The notes under the pieces were generated by a model. The model was not told where the DNA came from and did no database searches. It worked only from the letters and a program-made list of their open reading frames with translations. A DNA stretch of 64,000 nt from Mesodorylaimus sp. YZB2_4 (lineage: Eukaryota > Nematoda > Enoplea > Dorylaimida > Dorylaimidae): positions 186,001-250,000 of the forward strand of contig JASANH010000055.1 of the NCBI GenBank assembly GCA_030248295.1, written 5' to 3'. The translations under genes and the position numbers were made by a program. Below, piece after piece: positions 25,141 through 36,641 of this stretch (within the stretch, counting starts at the first letter, position 1; each line of letters starts with the position of its first letter).

Positions 25141-25555
25141 CTCATCATCCCTTGGCCCTCGCAGAAGCTCAAAAATAATCGTTTATCTTCTTTTGTATCT
25201 TGTTTAAAAGTTTTATAACTAAAGGTGCTCTGGGGTTTTATCTTCCAGGGAAATTTCCACATACATTTCAGCTTTTATAGCATCATTTCATCTTTGTTTT
25301 TCGAAATATTTTTGTGCTGCTTTGATAGGAGCTTACAGTTGGATAAAAAAGCAAAAAGTCAGTCAGTCAGTCAATCAGTCGTGTCATGTCGTGCGGCACC
25401 CACCAACCAGGGTAGTCTTGATGTCCTCCACAGATTGGCGCCTTTGCACCCTTTTCGACATAAACAAGTAAACAACCATATTAAGATGTCTAAAACGCTC
25501 AAATACGCATATCTTTTTAATGATATCTTGGTTATAAAATGATGTCATATAGATA
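25141..25555 (+). repeat. Dispersed repeat, copy 1
   Basis: This segment aligns, with indels, to 31360-31740. Shared landmarks in order are GAAGCTC, a TTTATCTTCTTTT-type tract, CTTGTTT-AAAGTTTT, TATAGCATCATT, GCTGCTTTGATAGGAGCTTA, AGTCAGTC, GTGTCRTGT, CACCCACCA and a terminal TTGGTTRTRAAA-GATGT. This copy has an AGTC microsatellite at about 25357-25381. It has no coding capacity. It is an interspersed repeat of unknown class. Confidence 0.7.
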
Positions 25556-25660
25556 TAGATATGGATATCCAAAAAGATATTGATATGGATGTGACTTCGA
25601 TATCGATATGTCGATATCGATATCGAGTAGATATAGATAAGGATATGGATATCCATATCA
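25544..25660. repeat. GATATA/GATATC microsatellite
   Basis: A run of degenerate GATATA, GATATC and GGATAT units abuts the 3' end of dispersed repeat copy 1. It contains many small palindromes. The second dispersed copy also ends in ATATACATAT. Confidence 0.85.
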
Positions 25661-27707
25661 ACAGTACCTTGAACAGCGTCCGACTACCCGATACTGGAGT
25701 CAGCAACGACTTGAGGACTCGAATCTTGGGTGGCGCTCCTTGACATCAGCGCTCCTTGATATTTGCGACTCCTTTCACGATTGCTTGAACTGGATCGGGT
25801 GCATGATTGTGATCGCATCTCCGACTGTTTTCATTCGTGCCAAACAGCGGCCTTTTCTCTGCTTGTAAAAATTACATATACATTTTTAGTCGATTTTTTC
25901 TGTTAAAACATTTTTTTCGGTAGATGTATCCATGGTGTAAAAACTAATAATGGCCTTTGCACGAACTCGCACGAATTTACACGAATTCGAGAAGCATGAT
26001 TCTAGAGCCGACGTGTATGTGAATGGCGCACTTATGACGCCGTGCTTGCTAACTTGCATCTTTGCTCCTTGGACCCTCGCCTGCATGTTGAGGACTAATT
26101 ACTGCTGCGCATTTTCTGGGTGCGTCCTTTTGGCTTGGAATTCATGTTTTGGCACCACGTCTCATCGTCAGGTTCAAATTTCGTGCTCCTATCCTCCTAC
26201 TGTAATAGTCGGCTGAAGGTAGGGTAATATGCTAGTCCAGCGGAGTAGGTACATAAATGACCGCACGTACAGAAAAAATGCATGATAGGGTATCTAAAGC
26301 TTATGTAGCTTGGTGCATGCAGTAAATATATTGATGCGGTCATGCCGCGCGCACTTTTCAGTTACAACCCCCTCCCCGCGAACTGGCCTCCAGTCGGTTT
26401 TAAATTAGTTAGAATCATTTGAATTCTATTTCCGAATGACCGACGACGAAGACAAAGAGTGCGGCTAGTGCCTGAGGGTGCAACTCCTTTAACGACCGTC
26501 CCTGAAAGACTGAACCCACAGTACTGTACGTTGCGCACAGTTTTTCTCCTGGCCAGCTCTGTCTTATGGTCGAGTCGAGAGTGCATGATCACGCTGTTAT
26601 CGAGGAACTTCTAATGTGGATTTTTAGGTAACTTTTTATCAAACTTCCTTGTTCGCACAGGTATCAGTTTTACTCTAAAATCACATCTCGAATCGGTCCC
26701 TGTTGCTTGGAAAACCCCCTGGACTCATCGCTCATGCTATGTCTCATATACAGTATTACACACGCATGTGAAGGCAGTAAGCACAAAAAACAGAATTTAA
26801 ATCCCGACTGCCTTTCAATGCAGAGCACGAAACTACAGAACTATATGGGCGTTGTTTTTTATTAAAAGAAGCTATGCGAATGGGGCCAAACTAGTACTGC
26901 GTATTGCTTTTACAGTATGCTGACCAGTCGTATCAAAGCATCCATGTTGCCTCCGACGGCTCTCGACTTGGCGGCAATCCCTTCCGAGAGGTCTCATGAT
27001 GTTTGCCCCATGCTTATGTTTGAATAAACCAGCGCTATTAGTATCAAGCTGTGTAAGCTACTTTTCTCCACTCTGTGACAGCAGGCCGGTACATTGTCGT
27101 TGGTGAATGTACCGTAGAAGGCATGATAGAATGTAATTATCAAATATGATGTAAACTATTTTAGTCGAGAGATAATGCTTTTCCACAGCTGCTGCCCGAC
27201 TTCAAGGCTGAGAGTCGCCCTTACCTATGTAATCTTGGCACCATGCTTATCTCATTACTTTTCGCCGGAATGAAATCTAAGCAGCGCCAAGAGTTCACCG
27301 CGCGCGAATTATTACTGCTCTTCGACAGGGTTTTTGCATTCGATTTTATAGAGACGCAACATTTGTGATATTTCTCGCAAGGCGAAGATTCGTTTGAGGC
27401 GGAATTTAGCTTTTATTTCGACGAGTACGATAGCCTCCTCTGCCATTATTCTTCCTTTTATAGTAAGTTAGAAGTAGCTATTTTCTGAACGCAGCTTCAT
27501 TATTGATTTTGGAGATATGAAACTAGGACGTAAAATGCGAAACTATAAACAGGTTCCGAATGACACCGTGTGGACATTCCTGTGGACTTGAGGTCTTTAC
27601 TTGACAGTGCAACCACTATAAACCTCAAATCGGGTAAGCAGGAGGCTGCAGTGGCGCCTTGGGCTTGCTTGTGACAACCAGTATCAACCATTATAATCTT
27701 CAGAATC
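25661..27707. other. Intergenic, no gene recognised
   Basis: There are no supported exons. It holds the promoter of the receptor at 27708, for which I see no clear TATA box. TACWGTA motifs lie near 26197, 26520, 26750 and 26917. Confidence 0.4.
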
Positions 27708-28884
27708 ATGAACAACACAACGGTTTCTACAATTTATCCCACATCCGATGAGCGAATCATAATCAGCAGTTATTATTTTCTACTCACCTTGGGGTGTGCA
27801 GTGGTTCATAGTTTCGTGGCCGTCTGTATTCTCAGGACGCAGCTGAGCGGCACGTCCTCGAAACTCTTATCGCCATTTTACACACTGATCCTCATTCTGT
27901 ACTTCAACGACTTCTTCAAATTATGTCTGTACCTGCTCTACGCTTGTCCCTGCATGATACTCGGCAAACAAATCTACGGGCCCACGGCTGGCCTGTATCT
28001 CAGTCAGCTGCAAACTGTCAATTTCGTTAGCATCATAACGGCAACTGTTTTCATCTCATTGGATAGAGCGACCAGAGTTGGCGGGAAAGTTTCTTGTACC
28101 AGATCTTTGTTCAGTCAACGAATGTGCGTGGTGTATGGAATTCTAGGATGGATCATAGGAGCTATAGTCACCGTGCTCAACCTAGTTCTCTCACAGTGTA
28201 AAACCATTTTTGATGAAAATAAGTTCTCGTTTCTCAATGTTTGTCAAGATCGATCAGCAATAGCCTGGTCACCATCGGCAATTTATGCGTACGTGGGCAT
28301 ATTCGGACTGGCCATCTGTTACGCATACGCTCTAATTATTATCAGAAGATCAAAAATGTCAGTCATCGATCAAAGTGTTGAGCTGAGAATGCAAAGAAGG
28401 CAACTAAAATTGTTTCAACAAGCGATGTTCATTTGGATAGGGTTGCTGGCAAATGCAATTGGTAAGTCTGCAAGGATCACTAACACACTGTATTGGTCGC
28501 TTGATATTGGCGAATGACAAAACTATAGATACAAAACTTTTAAAAAGTAGGTAGTTGACTTACAAGTTTGAGCAAAAAGAATTATGTGAGCTGAAATACT
28601 GGGTAACAAACTTCTCCTTTGCTTTTCAAAACCGGCTTTGCTTTCCTGATTTATTTGCTCTTTGTCGAAGTCATCGTGATCATTTCGTTTCAGGCTTCCG
28701 AATAATGTCAGCATTTAGCCCAGGTCGTTGGGTGACCCCCATCATCTATGGTGTTTTAATTATTGGACAAAGCTACGTGACGCCAATCTGCGCCATCATT
28801 TACGACAGTCAAGTCAGAGTCCAAGCAAAGAAACAATTGCGTATGAAGGCCCCATTGACTTCAACGCAACACGGAAATTTGTGA
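27708..28884 (+). CDS. Serpentine (7TM) receptor, chemoreceptor-like, 314 aa
   Basis: Two exons, 27708-28461 and 28694-28884, join in phase. The product has seven hydrophobic segments: TM1 about 17-42, TM2 about 57-85, TM3 about 95-120, TM4 about 140-160, TM5 about 187-208, TM6 spanning the splice junction, TM7 about 270-292. A glycosylation site (NNTT) is at the N terminus. TM3 ends LDRATRV in place of the usual DRY. The tail is short and basic. It resembles nematode serpentine or rhodopsin-like orphan receptors, but I cannot assign the subfamily. An AATAAA overlaps the stop codon. It is intact and belongs to a local family with the copies at 34840 and 23167. Ligand unknown. Confidence 0.85.
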
Positions 28885-28889
28885 ATAAA
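28884..28889 (+). terminator. Polyadenylation signal overlapping the receptor stop codon
   Basis: AATAAA starts at the last base of the TGA stop, so the 3' UTR would be only a few tens of bases if used. The broken paralogue lacks it. Confidence 0.55.
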
Positions 28890-31359
28890 ATTTGATAGTA
28901 TGGCTTAATTGTACACTTGTTTCTTCGCACAATTCTGGAGCAGGTTTATAGCTGGTGGTGAAGTAATGGACTAACCCCATAATTAAGAGGAGCTTTTTCG
29001 GTGGATTGACCCTGCTCGTTATTTTTCAGGGGAGTGTGACAGTGAATCAGCAGGGACCCCCAAAATGTTTTGACCCCGCCTCTCGGTGGGGAACTGCTGC
29101 AGGAACACATTATAACGATGCTACTTTGAGGGTAGAGTTTTGTAAACGTTTGATAAACTTTGGTATTTCTAATTAATGAGGATAATTCACAAAAAAGGGT
29201 GTCTCGTGTCCTCTGTGTTTCGCAATGTTTGCATCCCTGTGGATGAACATTCCAAATGGGTGAAGCTTACGGGGGTTGGGTAAGGGGTAAGGGGTGACGG
29301 AGAAAGTAGTAAGCGTCTACAAGTTTTTTTATTACCGCACACGTTCTCACAAGGAGAATAAGTCTAGCAACAAGATTGAAGCTTAGGCGCATGTTTTCAT
29401 TATTTTGTCCACCAGTATACCCATATGTGTTGTCTTAGGTCCAAGCTACGCATATAAGGTGGTGAAAAGTCAGTAAATTTTGGGAGCAGGTACAGTAGTG
29501 TAAGAAATATATGTTCAGTACTGCAAGTTCAGTTATGCGTAGGGTGCAGCATCTACTGTATGTGTCCAGTTTCGTTGTGCTCTATGGTAATCGTGCCAGC
29601 TATATTGTACTGCGCTCTTTAGCTAGGCCTTCATGACATCTAGAGATGGGTCACCGAGACACGTTTCTGTGTTGCGTGTTTTGCACTGATTACCTTGCAC
29701 GGCATTGCGTCAGTCTACTGTAACTTGTGTCTATTGATGTACGAGTACAGTGCTGTCGAGTGTCACGTCACATGATCTCATCACGACTTGATAAGATTTC
29801 AACAGATCTCGTCAAGAAACACGCATTAGACCAATGTGGGAGGGCTGTAAAATATTATGTTTTGGGGGCGTAAGCATGCTGCGTTGTCATAATGATCAAT
29901 TGCAAGAAGAAAATAGCGAAGCAAAATAGGGTTGCAGAGCAGTCACGCTGCGTCGAGTTTCTACGCACATCTCCCTGATATTATATACCAATTGTGAGTT
30001 TGTCGGCCATAGTTCACTGAACTTTTCCAACTTTTCCGATTTTACTAAATAGCTCTTCAGAAGTTTTCTGCACAGTGACTGTAATCATATACCGTATCGA
30101 CCAACCCAAAAAACCACTTTTCCTTTTGGGGTGCCTTATTCGCGAGCGTGATCGCGTGGTTGATCGGTTTTAGAGGCCACTACGGAAAACGAGGCTGATT
30201 ACCTCCCAGCTCTGCAGCGGAAGCCACTGGGCTAGTGACTGCTCGACTTCTCCCGTAAAAAGCGTGTGACTGAATTAAAGTGATGTTTTAATTGCCTTGG
30301 AAATCGACATCGTGCCGACGAGTGCAAGAGCAGCCAAAGCTGTCCAGCCTGCAAACAGCGTCATCACCGATCAATCTGCCCTGCTTGTGGACAGAAACCA
30401 AGTTCTCAGTCTGGTCCCCGCTACAGCTACGATCACGGGAAATTCTTCAAAGGCCTTGTTTATGCTCTCTCGAAAGTGTTCGTTTCTTGAGGCTCCTCTC
30501 CAGCCCAGAGTCGTGCACGGGTATGAAAATCGTGTTCTACCCGTACCCGCTGGACGATCTCTGTACCCGTACCCAAACCCGTACCCGTAATTTTTCAAGA
30601 AATGTACCCATACCTATACCCGTACCTACCCGGTTTCTCGATAAATGTTCGAATCAAGTACAAAACCAGAAAAGTAATCAATTCATGAAAATAATTACTG
30701 AAAACCAGAGTTTTCAAGAAAAATCGATGACTTTTTATTCAAAAGTTTATTCAATATCGCAAGATAAAAGACTTTCTGAAAGCAGTAATCTGAGCCAAAT
30801 GCTGTAGCGCTAAAAAGCCTGAATGATGTCTATTTTGAGTAATGTATTGATTTTTTGTTCGTTTGGAAATACACGTCTCAATTTAAACTTAAAAGCCTCA
30901 AGCTGACAACAACCTGCCAATCTAAAAGCCTGCATGATACTGCATTCATGTTGGAGAGATTAAATAAGTTCAACTTTATAAGGAATGAGTCTACGGAATG
31001 AGCAGGTGCCCTGTGAAACTGAAGCTAGATTCGACGCTCTGCTACCAAACGTGCTTTTCACTTGAGCGTTAGTGTAGCTTACTGTATATGCAGAGATCAA
31101 CAACAACTATGTACTGTAGCTGTACCACTATCAAACAAGCTAGTTTGTGAGCTGGCCAGTTTCACAATTGGATGAGACATGTCTGATCTTAAGTCGCAGG
31201 ACATGCATACAAGAGAGTCCTATCCCACATAAAAGCGACACTGCTGTCCTAATCTGAGGGACTGCCGTGCCTAAGAGTGAAAGTGACTTGAATCCTGCAC
31301 AGAGTCAAGGTTGCTGCAATAATGCATATCTGTCATATACAGTACGGACCTTTTTTCCT
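28890..31359. other. Intergenic, no gene recognised
   Basis: No supported exons. TACWGTA motifs lie near 29493, 29553, 29717, 31080, 31108 and 31337. The TACCCG array at 30518-30632 is listed separately. Confidence 0.4.
30518..30632. repeat. Degenerate TACCCG hexanucleotide array
   Basis: Repeated GTACCC/TACCCG units (for example TACCCGTACCCAAACCCG) with one inverted CGGGTA unit at the left. It shows no open coding function. Confidence 0.8.
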
Positions 31360-31740
31360 TCGGCCCCCTCTTAGAAGCTCTAAAATACTCGTTCATCTTT
31401 TCTTCTACCTTGTTTCAAAGTTTTCTAACCGAAGATGCTCTGTACTGCAGTTTTATTTCCCAGATAAATTTCCATTAAAATCCGTTTCTTATAGCATCAT
31501 TCTATTTTTGTTTTTTTCAATTTTTTTTGTCGCTGCTTTGATAGGAGCTTAGACAAATAAGCAAGAAGCAAGTCAGTCTCGTGTGTCGTGTGACACCCAC
31601 CACTTGTCTTGCCTTAGCGCCCTTCCCACCTGAGCCAGGTTCCTTTTTGCAGTGCACAACAATTTTCAAATCTCAAAAACGCTAAATATCCACATCTTTT
31701 TATCAGTATTTCTTGGTTGTGAAAAGATGTGATATACATA
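31360..31740 (+). repeat. Dispersed repeat, copy 2
   Basis: This is the partner of 25141-25555 in the same orientation, with the same ordered landmarks (CTTGTTTCAAAGTTTTCTAA, TATAGCATCATTC, CTGCTTTGATAGGAGCTTA, CACCCACCA, TTGGTTGTGAAAAGATGTG). The AGTC microsatellite is nearly absent here. The two copies lie on either side of the intact receptor gene but do not share the receptor's own flanks. Confidence 0.7.
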
Positions 31741-32915
31741 TAACCTGTTTTCTTTGAGGATTACACGCCCTTCACGCCTTTTTTTTCTACCGTTTGATGC
31801 AGCAATTATTATTATGCGTGCACGAAAAAGATAAAGTCTTATATTATGACCTTTCAGTAACAAAGTTGTGGTCTCCATACTTCTGAGTTCCGCTGTGCAA
31901 TGGTCAGGCCGGGTCAACCTTTTTGACTTTGCGCTTGCCCCTACGATACTAGTGTCATGCGCACTTATATGCCACAGCATGGGCAAATCAGTTGTCATGA
32001 ATTTCGGCATAAAAAGTTGACTCGGAATGACTTTTATGCAACGTGACCATGTGAGCTCTTGCCCCTGGAAATCACCCGAACTGGATATTCACATGCAGCC
32101 TGTTGGTCGAGCGAGGACAAACATTTCGCTCGCTTTAAAACAATAAGTACGATCAGCACGTGAGCTCGAGATCAATTAGAACATATACAGCACAGTACAA
32201 TACAGACCTGATTTTGCATTGAACTGGCTGCAAAGCCCTTAATTAGTCGCTCGTATTTTGCGCTTTCTCCGCACTAATCAGCTCTAGTAAAGGGATAAAA
32301 TTTAGCCTTGCTTGAAAAAATATTATTCCTAACGTCTTAGGAATCGTGCGGCGATGAAAACTTCAACCAGCTTCTACAGTACCAGAGTAGTGTTATGTAA
32401 CAACGTCTCGGGAGTTGCGCGGAGAAATACTTAGAACCACTGTACTAGTCCTAGATTCTAGAAACTCTCCCTGGGGAGAAGATGAGGAGAAATCTTACAC
32501 TCCACATGTTTCCCTTGTTCAGTCCAACAAAAGTTTGGTGAATCGTGCTTTAGTAGCGCCACGAAACTCTCAGCCCCCTGCTGCAGTGAGTAAAATTTGT
32601 TGCCTCTATGTACAGCCCCTGCCAGGTATTTTTGAATCAAAATTCTGCATTACAGCTCTGATATACGCTTCATATTCAAGTTCCCCAATTTTATCGAAGG
32701 CCCTTGTCATTCCGACTTCAGGTTGCCCCTATCGATATGGGGTATAGGGTATTGTGATATAGTTATTTTGTTTGTTCTAGGCCTCGCTGACCCACCCCAG
32801 CATATCGATTTTCAGGCGATCCAGTCACAATGAGTTGAATGTAGTTTTCCAGCTCGTCTTGATTATTTTTCTCTCTGACTAGTTTTTATGCGTGGTCCTG
32901 ACCAGATATTGTGTG
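31741..32915. other. Intergenic, no gene recognised
   Basis: No supported exons; one TACAGTA near 32377. Confidence 0.4.
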
Positions 32916-32925
32916 TTCCCAGCCA

Positions 32926-32970
32926 GTAGTCTCATTTGCATAGGGAGCTCAGACTTGTATATAAGTAGCG
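32926..32970 (+). promoter_or_regulatory. Octamer plus TATA promoter-like sequence
   Basis: ATTTGCAT is followed about 17 bp later by TATATAAG and a GC-containing initiator region. The arrangement resembles a polymerase II core promoter. No gene could be linked to it; it may belong to a retroelement or an unrecognised transcript. Confidence 0.35.
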
Positions 32971-33368
32971 CGTTTGTGTGTGTTGATGCCAGAGTGTGTC
33001 TCTGAAGAAGTCAGTATGCCACGCTTCGTAAATCGTCGTGATTATCGTTCGTCGCCTTATTGGTCTAGTTCCATGAGTAAGTTGTATTGAGTGTAGGGAG
33101 TTCGGAGTAGGAAAAGCTATCTACCCAACTTCGTTACAGTATGGGCTTCAGAGTGGGACGAACCCTGGTACTTCTTTAATGTGACACCTCGTTGTGTTTT
33201 CTTAACATCGACTAGGGTCACTCCTGGATGCATACCGGGCAAGAGTGCGTGTAAGTCGCTACCCCGCGATGTCGGCAACCATTTCCAGCCCGTGCCAAGT
33301 GAGAGGACCCTGATTCGAGAGCCTCTCCTCGTTTATCGACCATGGAGGGATGAAGGGCGAGTCACCCA

Positions 33369-33830
33369 TCATGTCCTGTGTTGTGACCATTGCCGCTTGG
33401 GGGCGCCTGGATTCCTGGGGGGTGTGGCTTGGGCAGTTGGCTCGGTGAGGAGGAGCCAGGGCGGTATAAGAGCAGGCCGCCGGGAGAGATTGAGGCTCTC
33501 CCTTGCTTGTTTTCGCTCGATTCGGTTTCCATCTGTTCTGAATTTGCGGGGAGCCACCCCTTTCGTGTGGTCCACCCCATTGGCAGAATCGTGGGGCAGG
33601 CCAGGCGCCCGCCAGGGACTTCGATTAGCATACTCTCAAGGGGCCTCTGCGGTCGTCGTTTCCTTTGGTTCATACTGGAAGAGTCCAGGAGTTGACTCCA
33701 GGGCAGGTACTTGGTTTGTCTACGGATTTGTCTGTGGGTAAGAGCTAGGACGGCTGAGACATCGTCGTGCATTGTTGTGCTTCGTAAAGGATCCTCTGGT
33801 GTTGACAGAAGTCTTTACTGCGCCATCGAC
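33369..33830 (+). other. GC-rich, TATA-containing segment, possible solo LTR
   Basis: The segment begins near a TGTTGTGACC, contains GGTATAAGAGC (about 33462) and ends near GTGTTGACA. It is much more GC-rich than its surroundings, and its reading frames have no homology I recognise. TG...CA ends and an internal TATA fit a solo LTR, but I found no target duplication and no second copy. Confidence 0.25.
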
Positions 33831-34839
33831 AGTGGAACTGTTCGCCAGCGTAGGCATCTTAGGGCCGGGTGCATTCGACCAGCAGCCAGGCTAGTGTATC
33901 ATTGCACAGAGCAGTTGCAGGCACCCTTGGGAGGCGCGGCATACACGCCTAGGGGTTTGTTGAGGAATCGGGGTCTTAGTGATCGATACTCTGCAGGAAT
34001 AAGCCTTTCTACCAGGCTTGGGCTATTGAAGACCTTGGACCGCTCGCTTGTAACATCAGCCTGAACCCGCCGGTACGAGCGCGAAGAAGATCTGTCACGT
34101 TTGCTCGAACAACAACATTGCATCAATAATATATTACACCTGCAAAGCGCAGAGAGAACTTCACCAAGTTCTCAAACGGTCAGAGTTAAACTCAGGGCCG
34201 GACGGTTTCTAGCCCTGCCAAGCAAACTGTGACTGACGCCTTTCACCGCTATACCATTCAGGCTGCTCTCGTTGTACTCTTGATTGATCTTCAGAAACTG
34301 CCAATCTGACGGAGATCCAGGGCATTGGCGGCCATTCTACTCGTAAGTGCGGCCATTGCTTCCATATCAGCTAACAAAGTGCCCCTGATATTTCTAAAAG
34401 CTATCATTGTAAAACTCGGCATTTCTTCTTGATTTGATTAGGCGACAAGACGACGCTCGCGAATGGTGTGATTCTTACCAAGTACTTTTCTTTGCATCAT
34501 AGTAGAGTCTAATAAGAGGTCATACAGGTACCATCCGAGAATCTGTTAGCCTGAAGTATTTTATAGATAGCATAGATATTTTTGAGAGCGGCTGCTAAAA
34601 AATATAAAGTTTCGAAAATCGGGACGGTCGTTCTGAGCGGTGTTGTTGCCAAAAATATGTCTGCTTCATAATTTAGTCCACATCCAACAAAGACACCGAT
34701 AACTGCCATACAGTGCATGCATGTGGAGGACATCGATGTTAGAAGGTGCTCGAAGAAAGTAATCTAAACTCCTCGCAAAGTAAGCCGCCTCACAACGTCA
34801 ACTCACTTCTGGTCGAACAATATCATCTGCCAAAGAATC
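33831..34839. other. Intergenic, no gene recognised
   Basis: The GC-rich character fades after about 34050. The sequence directly upstream of the receptor copy at 34840 shares nothing with the upstream of the copy at 27708 beyond the last few bases before ATG. Confidence 0.4.
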
Positions 34840-36641
34840 ATGAACAACACAACGGTTTCTACAATTCATCCCACATCCGATGAGCGAATCATAATCAGCA
34901 GTTATTATTTTCTGCTCACCTTGGGGTGTGCAGTGGTTCATAGTTTCGTGGCCGTCTGTATTCTCAGGACGCAGCTGAGCGGCACGTCCTCGAAACTCTT
35001 ATCGCCATTTTACACACTGATCCTCATTCTGTACTTCAACGACTTCTTCAAATTATGTCTGTACCTGCTCTACGCCTGTCCCTGCATGATACTCGGCAGA
35101 CAAATCTACGGGCCCACGGCTGGCCTGTATCTCAGTCAGCTGCAAACTGTCAATTTCGTTAGCATCATATCGGCAACTGTTTTCATCTCATTGGATAGAG
35201 CGACCAGAGTTGGCGGGAAAGTCTCTTTTACAGAATCCGTGTTCAATCAGCGAATTTGCGTCGTATATGGAGTTCTAGGGTGGATAATAGGAGCTACAGC
35301 CACTGTGCTCAACATGGTTATACTTCAATGTAAGACCACTTTCGACGAAAATAAGTTCTCTTTTTTGACCCTTTGTCAAGATCGCTCAGCAGTAGGCTGG
35401 ACACCAACGTCCATTTACGCGTGCGTGGGCATATTCGGATTGGCCATCTGTTACGCATACGCTCTAATTATTATCAGAAGATCAAAAATGTCAGTCATCG
35501 ATCAAAGTGTTGAGAAGAGGATTCACAGGAGGCAGCTCAAGTTATTCCAGCAGGCCATGTTCATTTAATTTGGCTGGGATTGTTGGCAAACGCAATCGGT
35601 AAGCATAACGAGCCATGATTAAATTCTGTAGTGTGATAGGCAAAAAGAAAGATAACGAGGCATGTTTTTGAAAAATATTATCACCAAAATTGACCCTAAC
35701 AGTGCATCTAATCGAAGGTCTGATCAATGCTTGGTCTTAAACCTGAGACACACGTAAGCACCAATCAAGATTTTCATGACGCAAAGGAGAGTGATTTGTG
35801 CGGAGGTTGAAGGCACACTAAAGAAGCCCCAGGATCAGCAGCAATTCAAATGTTCTCTATAAAGGCGCGCTCTACCCGCACAAATCCTGCAATGAGATGA
35901 GGAGTCCGCCTCCGAAAAGTCATGGACCCCACAAAACACAGTTGCCCATCTGGCAATGTATGGGTCTATAAATGAATTCAAGACATATCGCTCTCAAATC
36001 TGTCAAGCGTAGGGGTAGCTCTATTCGGCGCATCAACTCAATACAGTTGTTTCGATCGCTTGGCTAATCAACTTTCAGCTAGCCCTGAATTAACCTTGGC
36101 TGTACCGTATTTCCCAAGTCTCATAAAAGTTGCACCTGAATTTATGGCACTCTCGCAGTCGATGCCTGTGTGTCTTTTAATTGTAGATTGTGCAGATTAT
36201 GCGCATTCGCTTTATCGTTTCAGACGGTAGTATTCTGGGCCGTGGAAGCTAACCAAGCCTACCAACTTATTTTTCACTCATTGACGATGACGCAGAGACC
36301 ATCAGAGTGGGTTAAGTGTGTGAGACCGAGGCTAGCTTACGACTTTGCTGCTGGTAAAATCGAGTGTCGTATCTGTTAAAGTGATCGCGAGTCTTTTTTT
36401 AGGCTTTCGAATAATGTCAGCATTTAGCCCATATCGTTGGGTAACCCCCATTATCTACGGCATTTTAATTATTGGACAAAGCTACGTGACGCCAATCTGC
36501 GCCATCATTTACGACAGTCAAGTCAGAGTCCAAGCGAAGAAACAGTTGCGTATCAAGGTGCTCGTACCAATGACTTCGACTCAACATGGAAATGTGACTG
36601 TGCAGGGTAACATGTTGCCTGCTATATCTGATATCAATTAA
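34840..36641 (+). pseudogene. Serpentine receptor paralogue with 5-bp frameshift
   Basis: Exons 34840-35598 and 36403-36641 match the gene at 27708. Exon 1 is 759 bp against 754 bp because five bases (TAATT or equivalent) sit after ATGTTCATT near 35566, in TM6. This creates a TAA stop at 35566-35568 and removes TM6 end, TM7 and tail. Both splice sites and exon 2 remain intact, and exon 2 has a longer tail. The intron is about 800 bp against 232 bp. Apart from this lesion the frame is clean, so inactivation is recent or polymorphic, or an assembly error. Identity to the partner is patchy (see findings). Confidence 0.85.

Noticed and set aside
33181-33741. 186-codon frame
   Set aside because: It lies in a GC-rich segment where stop codons are rare, with long overlapping frames on both strands and no domain.
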